Source: an uncultured Colwellia sp. (GTDB lineage Bacteria; Pseudomonadota; Gammaproteobacteria; Enterobacterales; Alteromonadaceae). From it: a stretch of 64,000 bases of DNA. Within the stretch, counting starts at the first letter, position 1; every line of letters starts with the position of its first letter. A program made the position numbers and the translations under genes. Shown here piece by piece: positions 10,216-20,102 of this stretch. The DNA is taken from assembly GCA_913058145.1 (NCBI GenBank), contig CAJXQM010000004.1, positions 1-64,000 of the forward strand, read 5' to 3'. Under the pieces are notes generated by a model, which saw nothing but the letters and a program-made list of their open reading frames with translations, was not told the origin of the DNA and searched no databases.

Positions 10216-11169
10216 GTGAATTATAAAGATTATTATAAAATTATGGGTGTTGTTAAAACCGCGTCCCAAGATGAAATTAAAAAATCATATCGAAAATTAG
10301 CACGAAAGTTTCATCCTGATGTGAGTAAAGAAAAAAATGCTGAAACCCGCTTTAAAGAAATAAACGAAGCGTATGAAGTGTTACGCGATAAAGAAAAACG
10401 CGCCGCGTATGATCAACTAGGTAGTAATTGGAAGGCTGGCCAATCAGACTTTACCCCTCCCCCTAATTGGCAAGATCAATATCATCAGGGTAATAGTCAC
10501 TTTCATGCGGGCGGCCAAGACGATTTTAGCGACTTTTTTGAATCGCTATTTGGTGGCGGTTTCAACGCTAATCAACATTCATCGCGTGGTCATAAATCTA
10601 TACAGGGGCAAGATAGCCACGCAAACATATTGATTGATTTGCAAGATGCATACACAGCTACCACCCGCAGTTTTACCTTACAAGATCAAGTGGTTGATAA
10701 AAATGGACAACTAAAACCCCACCAACGCACATTGAAAGTTAGCATTCCAAAAGGGATCAAACCGGGTCAAAAAATTCGTTTGAAAAAGCAAGGTCAAACG
10801 GGCACTGGCGGTGCAGAAAATGGTGACTTGTACATTGAAGTTGGGTTTACCCCAAATCCTTTATATAGTGTTGAAGGGGTTGATGTAACAACCGAACTTG
10901 CGATTAGCCCATGGCAAGCGGCATTAGGTGAAAAAGTAAAAGTACCTACCCCCACAGGAAATATTGATTTAAGTTTACCCAAATTGGTGAGTAGCGGGTC
11001 TAAAATGCGCTTAAAAGGGCGTGGATTACCGGGCAAAATTGTCGGAGACTTTTTTGTGAAACTCAAAATTGTTTTTCCCAAAAATTTATCAACCGAAGAA
11101 GAAACCCTTTATCAATCTTTAAAAGTGCTAGCGACTGATGGACATGTTAAGCAAAAAGTTGATGCTTAA
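10216..11169 (+). CDS. cbpA: DnaJ-class co-chaperone CbpA
   Basis: N-terminal J domain with HPD, C-terminal DnaJ substrate-binding domain, no Zn-finger repeats. Confidence 0.9.
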   Translation: MNYKDYYKIMGVVKTASQDEIKKSYRKLARKFHPDVSKEKNAETRFKEINEAYEVLRDKEKRAAYDQLGSNWKAGQSDFTPPPNWQDQYHQGNSHFHAGGQDDFSDFFESLFGGGFNANQHSSRGHKSIQGQDSHANILIDLQDAYTATTRSFTLQDQVVDKNGQLKPHQRTLKVSIPKGIKPGQKIRLKKQGQTGTGGAENGDLYIEVGFTPNPLYSVEGVDVTTELAISPWQAALGEKVKVPTPTGNIDLSLPKLVSSGSKMRLKGRGLPGKIVGDFFVKLKIVFPKNLSTEEETLYQSLKVLATDGHVKQKVDA

Positions 11170-11247
11170 TGGTCATACTGAGATGATAATGATGAATACT
11201 TTAATTATGTATCTAATATTGCTACTGTTTAATTAATTCGTCTAATA

Positions 11248-12498
11248 GTGCTTGTTAGTAAACGTCACCTTCTGAGTCTCATCACCATGATTGAAATAAA
11301 AACCGCGGCTTACCGCCGTGTAAGCTTTGCTTTAGCATTAGGCTCTTTCCTCGTGTTTTGTAACTTGTACATGTTCCAACCTATGCTGCCCTTGATGGCT
11401 GAAAAATTTAATGCCAGTGCCATTGAAATAAACTGGTTATTGGCCGCAAGTACGTTAACACTTGCGCTGACTCTTGTGCCCTGGGCTATCGGTTCAGAAA
11501 TTATTGGACGTCGTAATGTGATGATGCTGAGTCTTTTTTTATTGCCGTTTACGGGTATGGCGATGTTGCTAACAGATTCATTGTTGATGTTAACGTTAGC
11601 ACGGGGTGTTATGGGTATTTCTCTTGCCGGATTTACAGCAGTTGCTGTGGCATATATGGCTGAAGAATTCAGCTCTAAAGCGTTAATGGTTGCCGTTGGT
11701 GCCTATATTAGTGCTAATTCATTAGGGGGAATTACTGGGCGCTTATACGGCGGTTTTGCCACTGAGTATTTAGGGTGGGAAATGGCTGTTATTGGTATGG
11801 CTATTACCAGTTTATTCGGCGCACTATTAGTTAACCGACTGTTACCCGAGCAACAACATTTTACCCCCAAAAGAGGCCAGTTTCGCAGCCATAATCGTAA
11901 TGTAATAGGTCATTTAAAGCAGCCTAAGTTATGGTTAGCAATGATGATTGGTGGGCTCAATTTTGCGTTGTTCGTTAACCTTTATACGGTAATGGGCTTT
12001 CGCCTTGTCGCCCCACCCTACTCACTGTCAATCAGCTTAACGTCGATGATTTTTTTGTGTTATCTCAGCGGGACTATTACAGCAAAGCTCAGTGGTCGTT
12101 GGAGCCAACTTTACAGTCCCATTAATGGCATGGTATTAGGGACAACAGTAAGTGTAATAGGCATGTGGATCGCCGCTTATAATTCATTGTACGCAATGCT
12201 TATAGGGTTATTACTGATTAGTTCTGGCGCTTTTTTCACACACTCACTTGCGTATGCATGGGTAAGTCAGAAAGCGAATACAGCGAAAGCAACCGCCACA
12301 GCGTTATACCTTGTGCACTATTACGTTGGCGGTAGTTTAGGTGGTTTTTACTTAATTGCCTGTTGGCAATATGGAACATGGAATGGGGTACTTGGCGGCG
12401 GCATGGTATTGTATGGCTTGATTTATCTGTTATGTTGGCGTTTACACCGCTGTACGTTAACACAATCAAAAGAAGTTGAAATAGCCGCTACCGACTAA
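11248..12498 (+). CDS. MFS transporter, YnfM-like (start may be 11287)
   Basis: 12-TM MFS protein, ASTLTLALTLVPWAIGSEIIGRR loop motif. Confidence 0.8.
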   Translation: MLVSKRHLLSLITMIEIKTAAYRRVSFALALGSFLVFCNLYMFQPMLPLMAEKFNASAIEINWLLAASTLTLALTLVPWAIGSEIIGRRNVMMLSLFLLPFTGMAMLLTDSLLMLTLARGVMGISLAGFTAVAVAYMAEEFSSKALMVAVGAYISANSLGGITGRLYGGFATEYLGWEMAVIGMAITSLFGALLVNRLLPEQQHFTPKRGQFRSHNRNVIGHLKQPKLWLAMMIGGLNFALFVNLYTVMGFRLVAPPYSLSISLTSMIFLCYLSGTITAKLSGRWSQLYSPINGMVLGTTVSVIGMWIAAYNSLYAMLIGLLLISSGAFFTHSLAYAWVSQKANTAKATATALYLVHYYVGGSLGGFYLIACWQYGTWNGVLGGGMVLYGLIYLLCWRLHRCTLTQSKEVEIAATD

Positions 12499-12566
12499 AT
12501 GCTGACTGGGAAATTACGCTGTTGCCAAGCGTATTTGGGTTACGTCAATTAGCGGCTATGCTGCGA

Positions 12567-13391
12567 CTAAGTATTAAAAAAAGGAGCATTGGGTAGCGTT
12601 TGTGTGTATTTCGCTTCTTTTTCTAATGCTTCTAAATCTTTAATAATGAGTTGATTACGTTTTTTATCAATGATGTCTTCTTTTTTCCAGTGCTGTAATT
12701 GTTTATTAATCACCTGCCTAACTGTTCCTGTCATTCGCGCCAACGTTTCGTCGTTTAAACCGTTCACTAAATGATGTTTATGCTCTTCTTCTTTAGTGCC
12801 GTTATACACCTTTATTTTATTAATATGATCTAAAATAATTCGGCTTAAACGGGTGGTGACATCGTGCAAGATAAGACTACTTACCTGCTGTTCTTTTTCA
12901 CGCATTTTTTTGGCTAAATAAGGCATAAATTGTTGGTTAAATGCTGGATAAGTCCACAACCAATGCCGCATAGTTGATAGTTTGACTGACAGTAATCTTA
13001 CAGTTGTTAAGGGTGAAATTATCATTTTATGCGGCAGATCATCAAATAGCACCATTAAATCAAAACAATCACCGGCATAAAGCATATCTAATGTGGCTTC
13101 TCGGCCGGTATCGGGGTTACTTTGTTTAATTTCTAAATTACCTTCAATTACAACAAAAAAGCGTTTGGTTACTATGTCGCAATTAATGTAATCGCCTTTG
13201 TGCCATTCATTGAGCTGAAATTCTTGCTCAAAATCTTCAATTAATTTTTCCGGTAAATCGGAAAAAAGAGTCGCTTGCTTTACCAATACCGGACTTAGTA
13301 CCGGACTTAGTACCGGACTTAGTACCGGACTTAGTACTGCACTAGCTTTTTTAGGTAAATTTGTACTATCTTTGGGCATAAATAAAGTCAT
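12567..13391 (-). CDS. Crp/Fnr-family transcriptional regulator
   Basis: cNMP-binding-like domain plus C-terminal HTH (LNDETLARMTGTVRQVINKQLQHW). Confidence 0.8.
   Translation of the reverse strand: MTLFMPKDSTNLPKKASAVLSPVLSPVLSPVLSPVLVKQATLFSDLPEKLIEDFEQEFQLNEWHKGDYINCDIVTKRFFVVIEGNLEIKQSNPDTGREATLDMLYAGDCFDLMVLFDDLPHKMIISPLTTVRLLSVKLSTMRHWLWTYPAFNQQFMPYLAKKMREKEQQVSSLILHDVTTRLSRIILDHINKIKVYNGTKEEEHKHHLVNGLNDETLARMTGTVRQVINKQLQHWKKEDIIDKKRNQLIIKDLEALEKEAKYTQTLPNAPFFNT
13288..13335. repeat. 12-bp in-frame tandem repeat (accggacttagt x4) encoding VLSP repeats
   Basis: Four exact copies inside the 5' end of the Crp/Fnr-family ORF. Confidence 0.95.
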
Positions 13392-13572
13392 TTAAACGGT
13401 AACGTATACGAGTTTTTTAATTCTACCTAGTTATGCCTATATAGCAAAAGTAATATTTTTTTTACTCCATGTACGTTAACGAATTATCATCGTTAATCAA
13501 TTGATTTTAAGATATAAAAATTTAAATAACATGCAATTTTGGATACTGTCATATTTATGACAGTAGTATTTT

Positions 13573-13599
13573 CTTACCTTAAGTATTATAGCCCCACTA
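13573..13599 (+). promoter_or_regulatory. Possible sigma-32-type heat-shock promoter for dnaK
   Basis: CTTACC-N13-CCCCACTA, partial match to CTTGAAA-N11-16-CCCCATNT, about 90 bp upstream of dnaK. Confidence 0.4.
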
Positions 13600-13678
13600 A
13601 CCAAATAGCCAAACGTAAACCACTCATGTTAGTTGGTTTATAGCGGTTGTTTTTTATTAAATTTTTTATTAGAGAAGG

Positions 13679-15592
13679 GTGATTATTATGTCTAAAGTTA
13701 TTGGTATTGATTTAGGTACAACAAATTCATGTGTCGCAGTTATGGAAGGTAGCGTGGCAAAAATAATTGAAAATGCAGAAGGTAGCCGCACAACGCCATC
13801 AATTGTTGCTTATGCAGACAATGAAACATTAGCGGGTCAACCCGCAAAAAGACAAGCCGTTACAAATTCTAAAAATACATTATTTGCGATTAAGCGATTA
13901 ATTGGTCGTAAATTTGATGATAAAGAGGTGCAAAAAGATATTAAATTAGCGCCTTATAAAATTGTCAAAGCAGACAACGGTGATGCATGGGTTGAAGTCA
14001 ACGGTAAAGCATTATCGCCACAAGAAGTGTCAGCACAAATTTTGCGTAAATTGAAAAAAGATGCTGAAGCCTATTTAGGCGAAACAGTGACAGAGGCGGT
14101 AATTACCGTACCGGCATATTTTAATGATTCACAGCGTCAAGCGACAAAAGACGCAGGTAAAATTGCAGGCCTTAATGTTAAGCGTATTATTAATGAACCT
14201 ACGGCGGCAGCATTAGCCTATGGCGTTGATAATAATAGTAAAGCTGACCAAAAAGTGGTGGTTTATGATTTAGGTGGCGGTACATTTGATATTTCACTTA
14301 TTGAAATATCAAATGTAGATGGTGAAAAACAATTTGAAGTGTTGGCAACCAATGGGGATACCTTTTTAGGCGGTGAAGATTTTGATTTACGCCTGATTAA
14401 TTACCTTGCTGATGAATTCAAGAAAGAAAGTGGTATTGATATTCACAACGATACTTTAGCGTTACAGCGCATTAAAGAAGCGGCTGAAAAAGCTAAAATC
14501 GAGTTGTCCTCGGCACTACAAACCGACGTAAATTTACCGTACGTAACGGCTGATGCGAGTGGCCCTAAACACTTAAACGTAAAAGTGACACGCGCAAAAT
14601 TAGAGTCATTAGTTGATGATTTAGTCAAAAATACAATAGCACCATGTGAACAAGCATTAAAAGATGCCGGTTTAAGTAAAGGTGATATTAACGAGGTTAT
14701 TTTGGTGGGTGGTCAAACACGTATGCCAAAAGTACAAGAAGTGGTTAAAACCTTCTTTGGTAAAGAACCCCGTAAAGATGTCAACCCAGATGAAGCGGTT
14801 GCACTAGGTGCTGCGATTCAAGCGGGTGTGTTGTCAGGGACTGTTGGTGATGTGTTATTACTTGATGTAACACCATTATCACTGGGTATTGAAACGTTAG
14901 GCGGTGTAATGACTAAGCTTATTGAAAAAAACACCACCATACCAACACGTGCTTCTGAAACGTTCTCAACGGCTGAAGATAATCAAGCCGCGGTAACAGT
15001 ACATGTATTGCAAGGCCAGCGTGAAATGGCAACAGACAACAAATCGTTAGGTCAATTTAACTTAACGGATATTAACCCCGGCCCACGCGGTTCGGTACAA
15101 GTTGAAGTCACGTTTGATATTGATGCTAATGGTATTTTAAATGTGTCAGCGAAAGACAAAGCAACCGGCAAGGAGCAAAGTATCAAAATTACCGCCTCAA
15201 GTGGGTTAACGGAAGATGAAATTAATCGCATGGTGAACGATGGAGAACAGCACGCGAGTGAAGATAAGCAAAAGCGTGAGTTAGTTGACCAACGTAATCA
15301 AGCAGATCAATTAATACATACGGTGCAAACGTCAATAACAAGTTTGAGTGAGGATCAGCAAACAGCGCTTAAAACATTAATTGAGCAACTAAAAATGGCC
15401 GTTAATGGCAGTGATAAAGCAGCGATTGAAATGCGACAAAAGGCATTGCAAGAAACTTATAGTAAAATAATGCAAGCCGAACAAGCACAGTCACAACAAC
15501 AAGCAGAGCAGCATCAAGGTAATGCTGCTAATGATAGCGCTAAGAACGAAGATGCCATTGATGCTGATTTTGAAGAGGTAAGTAACGGTTAA
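13679..15592 (+). CDS. dnaK: Hsp70 chaperone DnaK (stand-alone locus)
   Basis: [17 protein letters not shown], full NBD/SBD and DnaK-type acidic tail; start likely at the in-frame ATG at 13688. Confidence 0.95.
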   Translation: MIIMSKVIGIDLGTTNSCVAVMEGSVAKIIENAEGSRTTPSIVAYADNETLAGQPAKRQAVTNSKNTLFAIKRLIGRKFDDKEVQKDIKLAPYKIVKADNGDAWVEVNGKALSPQEVSAQILRKLKKDAEAYLGETVTEAVITVPAYFNDSQRQATKDAGKIAGLNVKRIINEPTAAALAYGVDNNSKADQKVVVYDLGGGTFDISLIEISNVDGEKQFEVLATNGDTFLGGEDFDLRLINYLADEFKKESGIDIHNDTLALQRIKEAAEKAKIELSSALQTDVNLPYVTADASGPKHLNVKVTRAKLESLVDDLVKNTIAPCEQALKDAGLSKGDINEVILVGGQTRMPKVQEVVKTFFGKEPRKDVNPDEAVALGAAIQAGVLSGTVGDVLLLDVTPLSLGIETLGGVMTKLIEKNTTIPTRASETFSTAEDNQAAVTVHVLQGQREMATDNKSLGQFNLTDINPGPRGSVQVEVTFDIDANGILNVSAKDKATGKEQSIKITASSGLTEDEINRMVNDGEQHASEDKQKRELVDQRNQADQLIHTVQTSITSLSEDQQTALKTLIEQLKMAVNGSDKAAIEMRQKALQETYSKIMQAEQAQSQQQAEQHQGNAANDSAKNEDAIDADFEEVSNG

Positions 15593-15682
15593 TCCGTCAA
15601 TAATTACTGATAATGTAATTTACGTTAAGACAAGCTAAGTGACATTTTAATACGTCTTTTCTTATAAAGAGCGAGTAAAAAC

Positions 15683-15715
15683 AAAACCCCTAATATTCAT
15701 TATTAGGGGTTTTTT
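15683..15715 (+). terminator. Rho-independent terminator of dnaK
   Basis: AACCCCTAAT...ATTAGGGGTT stem with T-tract. Confidence 0.9.
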
Positions 15716-15793
15716 ATCGATAAAGCCCGAGAAAACCCAGTGATCTTTAGTCGCAGGGTAGTTCACTGTTGAGTAAAGTGAGTGTTAATCAGG

Positions 15794-16468
15794 TTAATTT
15801 TTATATTGAGACGGTATCGCTGCTCTACCCTGATATTTGTTATCTGGAAATAACGTATAATGATGATAGCTGCTTTTTATGTTAGTTCTTGATTCATCTT
15901 TGGCCAGTATAAAACCCTGTGAATATAAAGAATCAATGGCTTCTTGGGGCGTTGAAACTACCGAGAGGCTTAATGGCTTAATGAATTTGTTTTGATCATC
16001 AAATACATCATCCCAATCTTTTTTCAGCACGAATAATTCTTTGTCTTTATTCGACTGATAGGGTCCGTCTGCTATATCGTCATGAGCAATAGGTAAAGAT
16101 ATAGACCAGCTTTTTTTCTTTAATAGATCCATCGCAGTGTCAAAGCGCTGTTTAGGGCTATTTGGAAAATCATCAGCGTTGATTTTAATGGTTTGGTATT
16201 CATTGTATATTTGGTAAAAAGAAGAAGTTAAATCTGCATTTCTTCCTTTTTGGGTGTACAACGCTAAAAAGTCATCAATGTTGTCAGAAATACTCTTTGG
16301 GTAATGACGTTGCTTCTTCGCTCTTTTTAGCCATTTTCCCAAAAATAGTGTTTCACTACCTGGAGAACGGTTTACACTACCAATTTGTTGTTCTGATTTT
16401 AAGGCAATTAAGCCGCCTAAAATCATATTGATAAGATCTGCTGGGTATATATTTTCTTCTTTACTCAT
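15794..16468 (-). CDS. Conserved protein, possibly DUF2913-like
   Basis: 224-aa ORF; ETLFLGKWLKRAKKQRHYPKSI resembles DUF2913 from memory. Confidence 0.4.
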   Translation of the reverse strand: MSKEENIYPADLINMILGGLIALKSEQQIGSVNRSPGSETLFLGKWLKRAKKQRHYPKSISDNIDDFLALYTQKGRNADLTSSFYQIYNEYQTIKINADDFPNSPKQRFDTAMDLLKKKSWSISLPIAHDDIADGPYQSNKDKELFVLKKDWDDVFDDQNKFIKPLSLSVVSTPQEAIDSLYSQGFILAKDESRTNIKSSYHHYTLFPDNKYQGRAAIPSQYKN

Positions 16469-16728
16469 TAATCAACCATTGTTATAAATTTACGACTCTT
16501 CGGGAAATTATGCTTTCCCTGAGGGGGGCGTCATTTTCGCTTTATTTGAACGAAATTTCAACTATTCTTCTATCAATTATGTCAATGGTGAGTATTATCA
16601 TGTATCACGATCACTTAAATCACCCACACTAATTTCCGTCTCCATTATGGTAATGGCAAATGGATTGTTGATAATTTACAATGGCTAAAAAACATTGAAA
16701 ATCCCCGCGATTATAATAAGCACTACAT

Positions 16729-17352
16729 TTACTTAATATTTTGAGCAGATATACAAGCAGATGTGATCTTTGACCATTGACCCAATTCTACCCAATCTGG
16801 CTTAGCAATCCATGTTCCACCCACAGCAAAAACATTAGTTAACGCTAAATATTCTTGTTGATTACTCTCATTAATGCCGCCTGTTGGGCAAAATGAAATA
16901 CCCTTAAAAACTGAACCCATCGCTTTTAAAAATGGTGCTCCGCCAGATAATGATGCTGGAAATAATTTTAACTCTGTATAGCCAAATTCCCTAGCTAACA
17001 GTATATCCGAAGCACTCGATACACCTGGTAGTACAGGAATATTACAGCAAGATAGGTCGATTAATAATTTACTTGATATGGTTGGTGTAATAATAAAATC
17101 GCTGCCTGCATCAAGTGCTTTTTTTAAAATATCAGCGTCAAGTACAGTACCCGCGCCAACATTTAAATTAGGTAACTCAGATTTAAGGGCTTTTATTATA
17201 TCAATTGATGCGTCGGTTCTCAGCACCACTTCGACTAAACCGATACCGGCACTAGCCATAGCATTGCCAATATTAAGTCCTTGCTCAACGCTATCTGCTT
17301 GAATGATAGGTAGCAAAGTTTGCTTTCCCATCAATGTGGAAAATGAGGTCAT
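16729..17352 (-). CDS. eda: 2-dehydro-3-deoxyphosphogluconate (KDPG) aldolase
   Basis: VGAGTVLDADILKKALDAGSDFIITP, KLFPAS, FCPTGGI motifs. Confidence 0.93.
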   Translation of the reverse strand: MTSFSTLMGKQTLLPIIQADSVEQGLNIGNAMASAGIGLVEVVLRTDASIDIIKALKSELPNLNVGAGTVLDADILKKALDAGSDFIITPTISSKLLIDLSCCNIPVLPGVSSASDILLAREFGYTELKLFPASLSGGAPFLKAMGSVFKGISFCPTGGINESNQQEYLALTNVFAVGGTWIAKPDWVELGQWSKITSACISAQNIK

Positions 17353-17369
17353 GAATAATCCCTATTAAA

Positions 17370-18323
17370 TTACTGAACTAACGCGAGTTGTGCGTTGATA
17401 AACGTATCAAATTCATCTGCTGGTGCAATAGCACCTCTGTGTTGTATAACAAAACCGGCTGCTTTTGATGCTAATGTAATTGAATTATTTACAGAGTAAC
17501 CTTCCATACGAGACCCAAGGTAAACACCATTAAACGAGTCACCCGCAGAAGTCGTATCAACCACGTTTGTTACAGGTGTAATTGAAAACTCTGAGATTAT
17601 TCCTTCAACAACGACTAAAACACCTTGCTCACCATTTTTAATGATTAATTCATTTATGCCAAAAGGTTTACAGTAATTGTAAACCTCTTCAACGGTAGTC
17701 ATGCCAAATAATTGTTCAAAGTCATCAACGCCAGGAAGCGATATGTCTGATTTATGTAACGCTAACTCAAACTGTTGCTGGGCTTCTTTAGGGCTACTCC
17801 ACATTCGAGGACGATAGTTAGGATCAAATACAACTTGGATCCCTGAAGCTTTTAATTTATCAATTAAAGTCCAAAACTTTTCTCTTGAATCTGGTTCAAT
17901 TACCGCCAAAGAAATACCTGAAAAGAAAAACATATCACCTGTTGATAATTGGCTAATAACTTCATCATCAATATGTTGCATTATTTGACGAGCGGCTGAG
18001 TTTTCCCGCCAGTATGTAAAACTACGCTCTCCTTGTTCATCAAGTTGAATAGAGTACAAGCCCGGAATTCTTGTTTCTGATTGAAAAACAAAATCAGAAC
18101 CAATATTTTCATTTTTAAAATATCGGATCATATCGACGCTAAATTGATCCTTCCCGATGGCTGTAACTAACTGTACATTCACATCAGCGAACGTACGTTT
18201 TAGATAAACAGCCGTGTTGAAAACATCTCCGGCAAACGATTGCTTCATTGTATTTGATGACTTTTCTTGTGAAGCCGCCATTAATTCAATCATACACTCA
18301 CCGAATAGAAAAATGTTTTTCAT
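17370..18323 (-). CDS. kdgK: 2-dehydro-3-deoxygluconokinase (PfkB family)
   Basis: PfkB signature DTTSAGDSFNGVYLG, next to eda. Confidence 0.92.
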   Translation of the reverse strand: MKNIFLFGECMIELMAASQEKSSNTMKQSFAGDVFNTAVYLKRTFADVNVQLVTAIGKDQFSVDMIRYFKNENIGSDFVFQSETRIPGLYSIQLDEQGERSFTYWRENSAARQIMQHIDDEVISQLSTGDMFFFSGISLAVIEPDSREKFWTLIDKLKASGIQVVFDPNYRPRMWSSPKEAQQQFELALHKSDISLPGVDDFEQLFGMTTVEEVYNYCKPFGINELIIKNGEQGVLVVVEGIISEFSITPVTNVVDTTSAGDSFNGVYLGSRMEGYSVNNSITLASKAAGFVIQHRGAIAPADEFDTFINAQLALVQ

Positions 18324-18390
18324 CTATAAAACCTTATGATGTGTAATTAAAAATACTCGGTAATTTGTTACCGAGTTATTTAGTTTTTAG

Positions 18391-19695
18391 CTATTTAGCT
18401 TTAGCCTTCACTGGCTCAACTGTTGGGATAAGAATCCAAACAGCGGCCATAGCAATAACAGCTAAAGAAGCGCCGATTACAAATACAGTCGTGTAATTAC
18501 CATCTGCTGTTAAAATAGGTACTAGAGAAATTAATCCGGCTACAGCAAGTTTAGCTGCCATGCCCGCGAAACCTGCAAGTGTTCCAACAGATTTCTGACT
18601 AAACAAGTCGCTTGGTAGTGTTTGAACATTACCGATAGCAGTTTGAAATCCGAATAAAATAACCGCCATAATCATTACCGCAGTAGTTGGGCCACCAGGA
18701 CTCGACATAGCTAATAAAGATGGCAACATAATTAAACAACCCAAGGTGATAGTTAATTTACGTGTTTTATCTGTATTCCAGCCTGCTTTTAAACGATTTT
18801 GTGCAAGAAGACCACCAAACCAAGCTCCAAACATTGCACCAACATATGGCACCCAGCCATAAATACCAATTGCTTTGACATCCATTCCGTACACTTCATT
18901 AAGGTAAAGAGGAGTCCAAGCAACAAACAGCCACCAAATAGGATCAATGGCTGCAGAAGCAATAATTACTCCCCAGCTCTGTTTATGAGAAAGTAGCTCA
19001 GTTGTTGTAGGAGTATATTCTTCTACGGCTTCGGTAGACTTTGTTGAAACAGAACTTTGTTGACCGGTTAAGATATATTCGCGTTCTTGAGGTGTGATCC
19101 AAGGATGAGTTTTTGGTGGCGATTTAACTAATATGAGCCAAGGAATAAGCCATAATAATCCAATAACACCGATAAGCACAAACACCATTTGCCAGCTGAA
19201 AAATACCGTCATATAAGCTATTAATGGAATTGAGATAATACCGCCGATGGCAGCGCCTGAGTTAAATATACCCTGCGCTAAAGCACGTTCTTTAGTTGGG
19301 AACCAGTCAGCATTACTTTTAGTCGCTCCTGGCCAATTACCCGCTTCTGCTACACCTAAAATTGCACGGAAAATAGCAAAACTAAGTGCACCTTGAGCAA
19401 GTGCATGAAGCGCTGTAGCGATTGACCAAACACCAATAGATAAAACAAAACCTAAACGTGTACCTATCCAGTCAAATATTTTACCAAATATAGCTTGACC
19501 AAAAGCATAAGAGAATACAAAAACAACCGTTATATTCGCATATATTTGCTTACGCTCTAAGGCTGACTCATCGGGAAACAAATCTTCTACGATATCAGGC
19601 CAAAGTACACTAAGTGCTTGACGATCAATATAGTTAATAACGGTGGCTAGTGCTATTAAAGCAATAACCCACCAACGTACACCTTTCAATTGCAT
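18391..19695 (-). CDS. MFS transporter, ACS/hexuronate-type (likely DEH/uronate uptake)
   Basis: INYIDRQALSVLWPDI motif typical of the ExuT-like ACS family, in alginate cluster. Confidence 0.85.
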   Translation of the reverse strand: MQLKGVRWWVIALIALATVINYIDRQALSVLWPDIVEDLFPDESALERKQIYANITVVFVFSYAFGQAIFGKIFDWIGTRLGFVLSIGVWSIATALHALAQGALSFAIFRAILGVAEAGNWPGATKSNADWFPTKERALAQGIFNSGAAIGGIISIPLIAYMTVFFSWQMVFVLIGVIGLLWLIPWLILVKSPPKTHPWITPQEREYILTGQQSSVSTKSTEAVEEYTPTTTELLSHKQSWGVIIASAAIDPIWWLFVAWTPLYLNEVYGMDVKAIGIYGWVPYVGAMFGAWFGGLLAQNRLKAGWNTDKTRKLTITLGCLIMLPSLLAMSSPGGPTTAVMIMAVILFGFQTAIGNVQTLPSDLFSQKSVGTLAGFAGMAAKLAVAGLISLVPILTADGNYTTVFVIGASLAVIAMAAVWILIPTVEPVKAKAK

Positions 19696-20093
19696 TATTT
19701 ACTCTCCGCTGGCTTACTATTAAGTTGCTCTACATCAATATTATTAAATACACCTTCCGGTAAAAAATCTTCACGCGGGGGGCTAAAAGTATCGATTAAA
19801 ATACCACCTGTTGTGCATGTAGCACCATGGTCTGCCCATGGTTGGATCAAACAGCTATCACCTTCTTTCATGATGGTTGTTACGCCATCGATATTAAAGT
19901 GAAACTCTCCTTTAACAACGTAAGTCACTTGAGAATGTCTGTGTGCGTGGCTGTATCCAATAGCACCTTTTTCAAAATAAATTTTAACAGCCATTAACTC
20001 ATGGTTATAACCTAACATTTGACGTTTTAAACCGCCGCCAATGTCTTCGATTTCTGCTTCATCTACCGATGTAAAAATTTTACTCTGACTCAT
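19695..20093 (-). CDS. kdgF: Cupin protein KdgF (unsaturated uronate linearisation)
   Basis: Small cupin, HAHRHSQVTYVVKGEFHF, cluster context. Confidence 0.8.
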   Translation of the reverse strand: MSQSKIFTSVDEAEIEDIGGGLKRQMLGYNHELMAVKIYFEKGAIGYSHAHRHSQVTYVVKGEFHFNIDGVTTIMKEGDSCLIQPWADHGATCTTGGILIDTFSPPREDFLPEGVFNNIDVEQLNSKPAESK

Positions 20094-20102
20094 AATTGAT
20101 TC

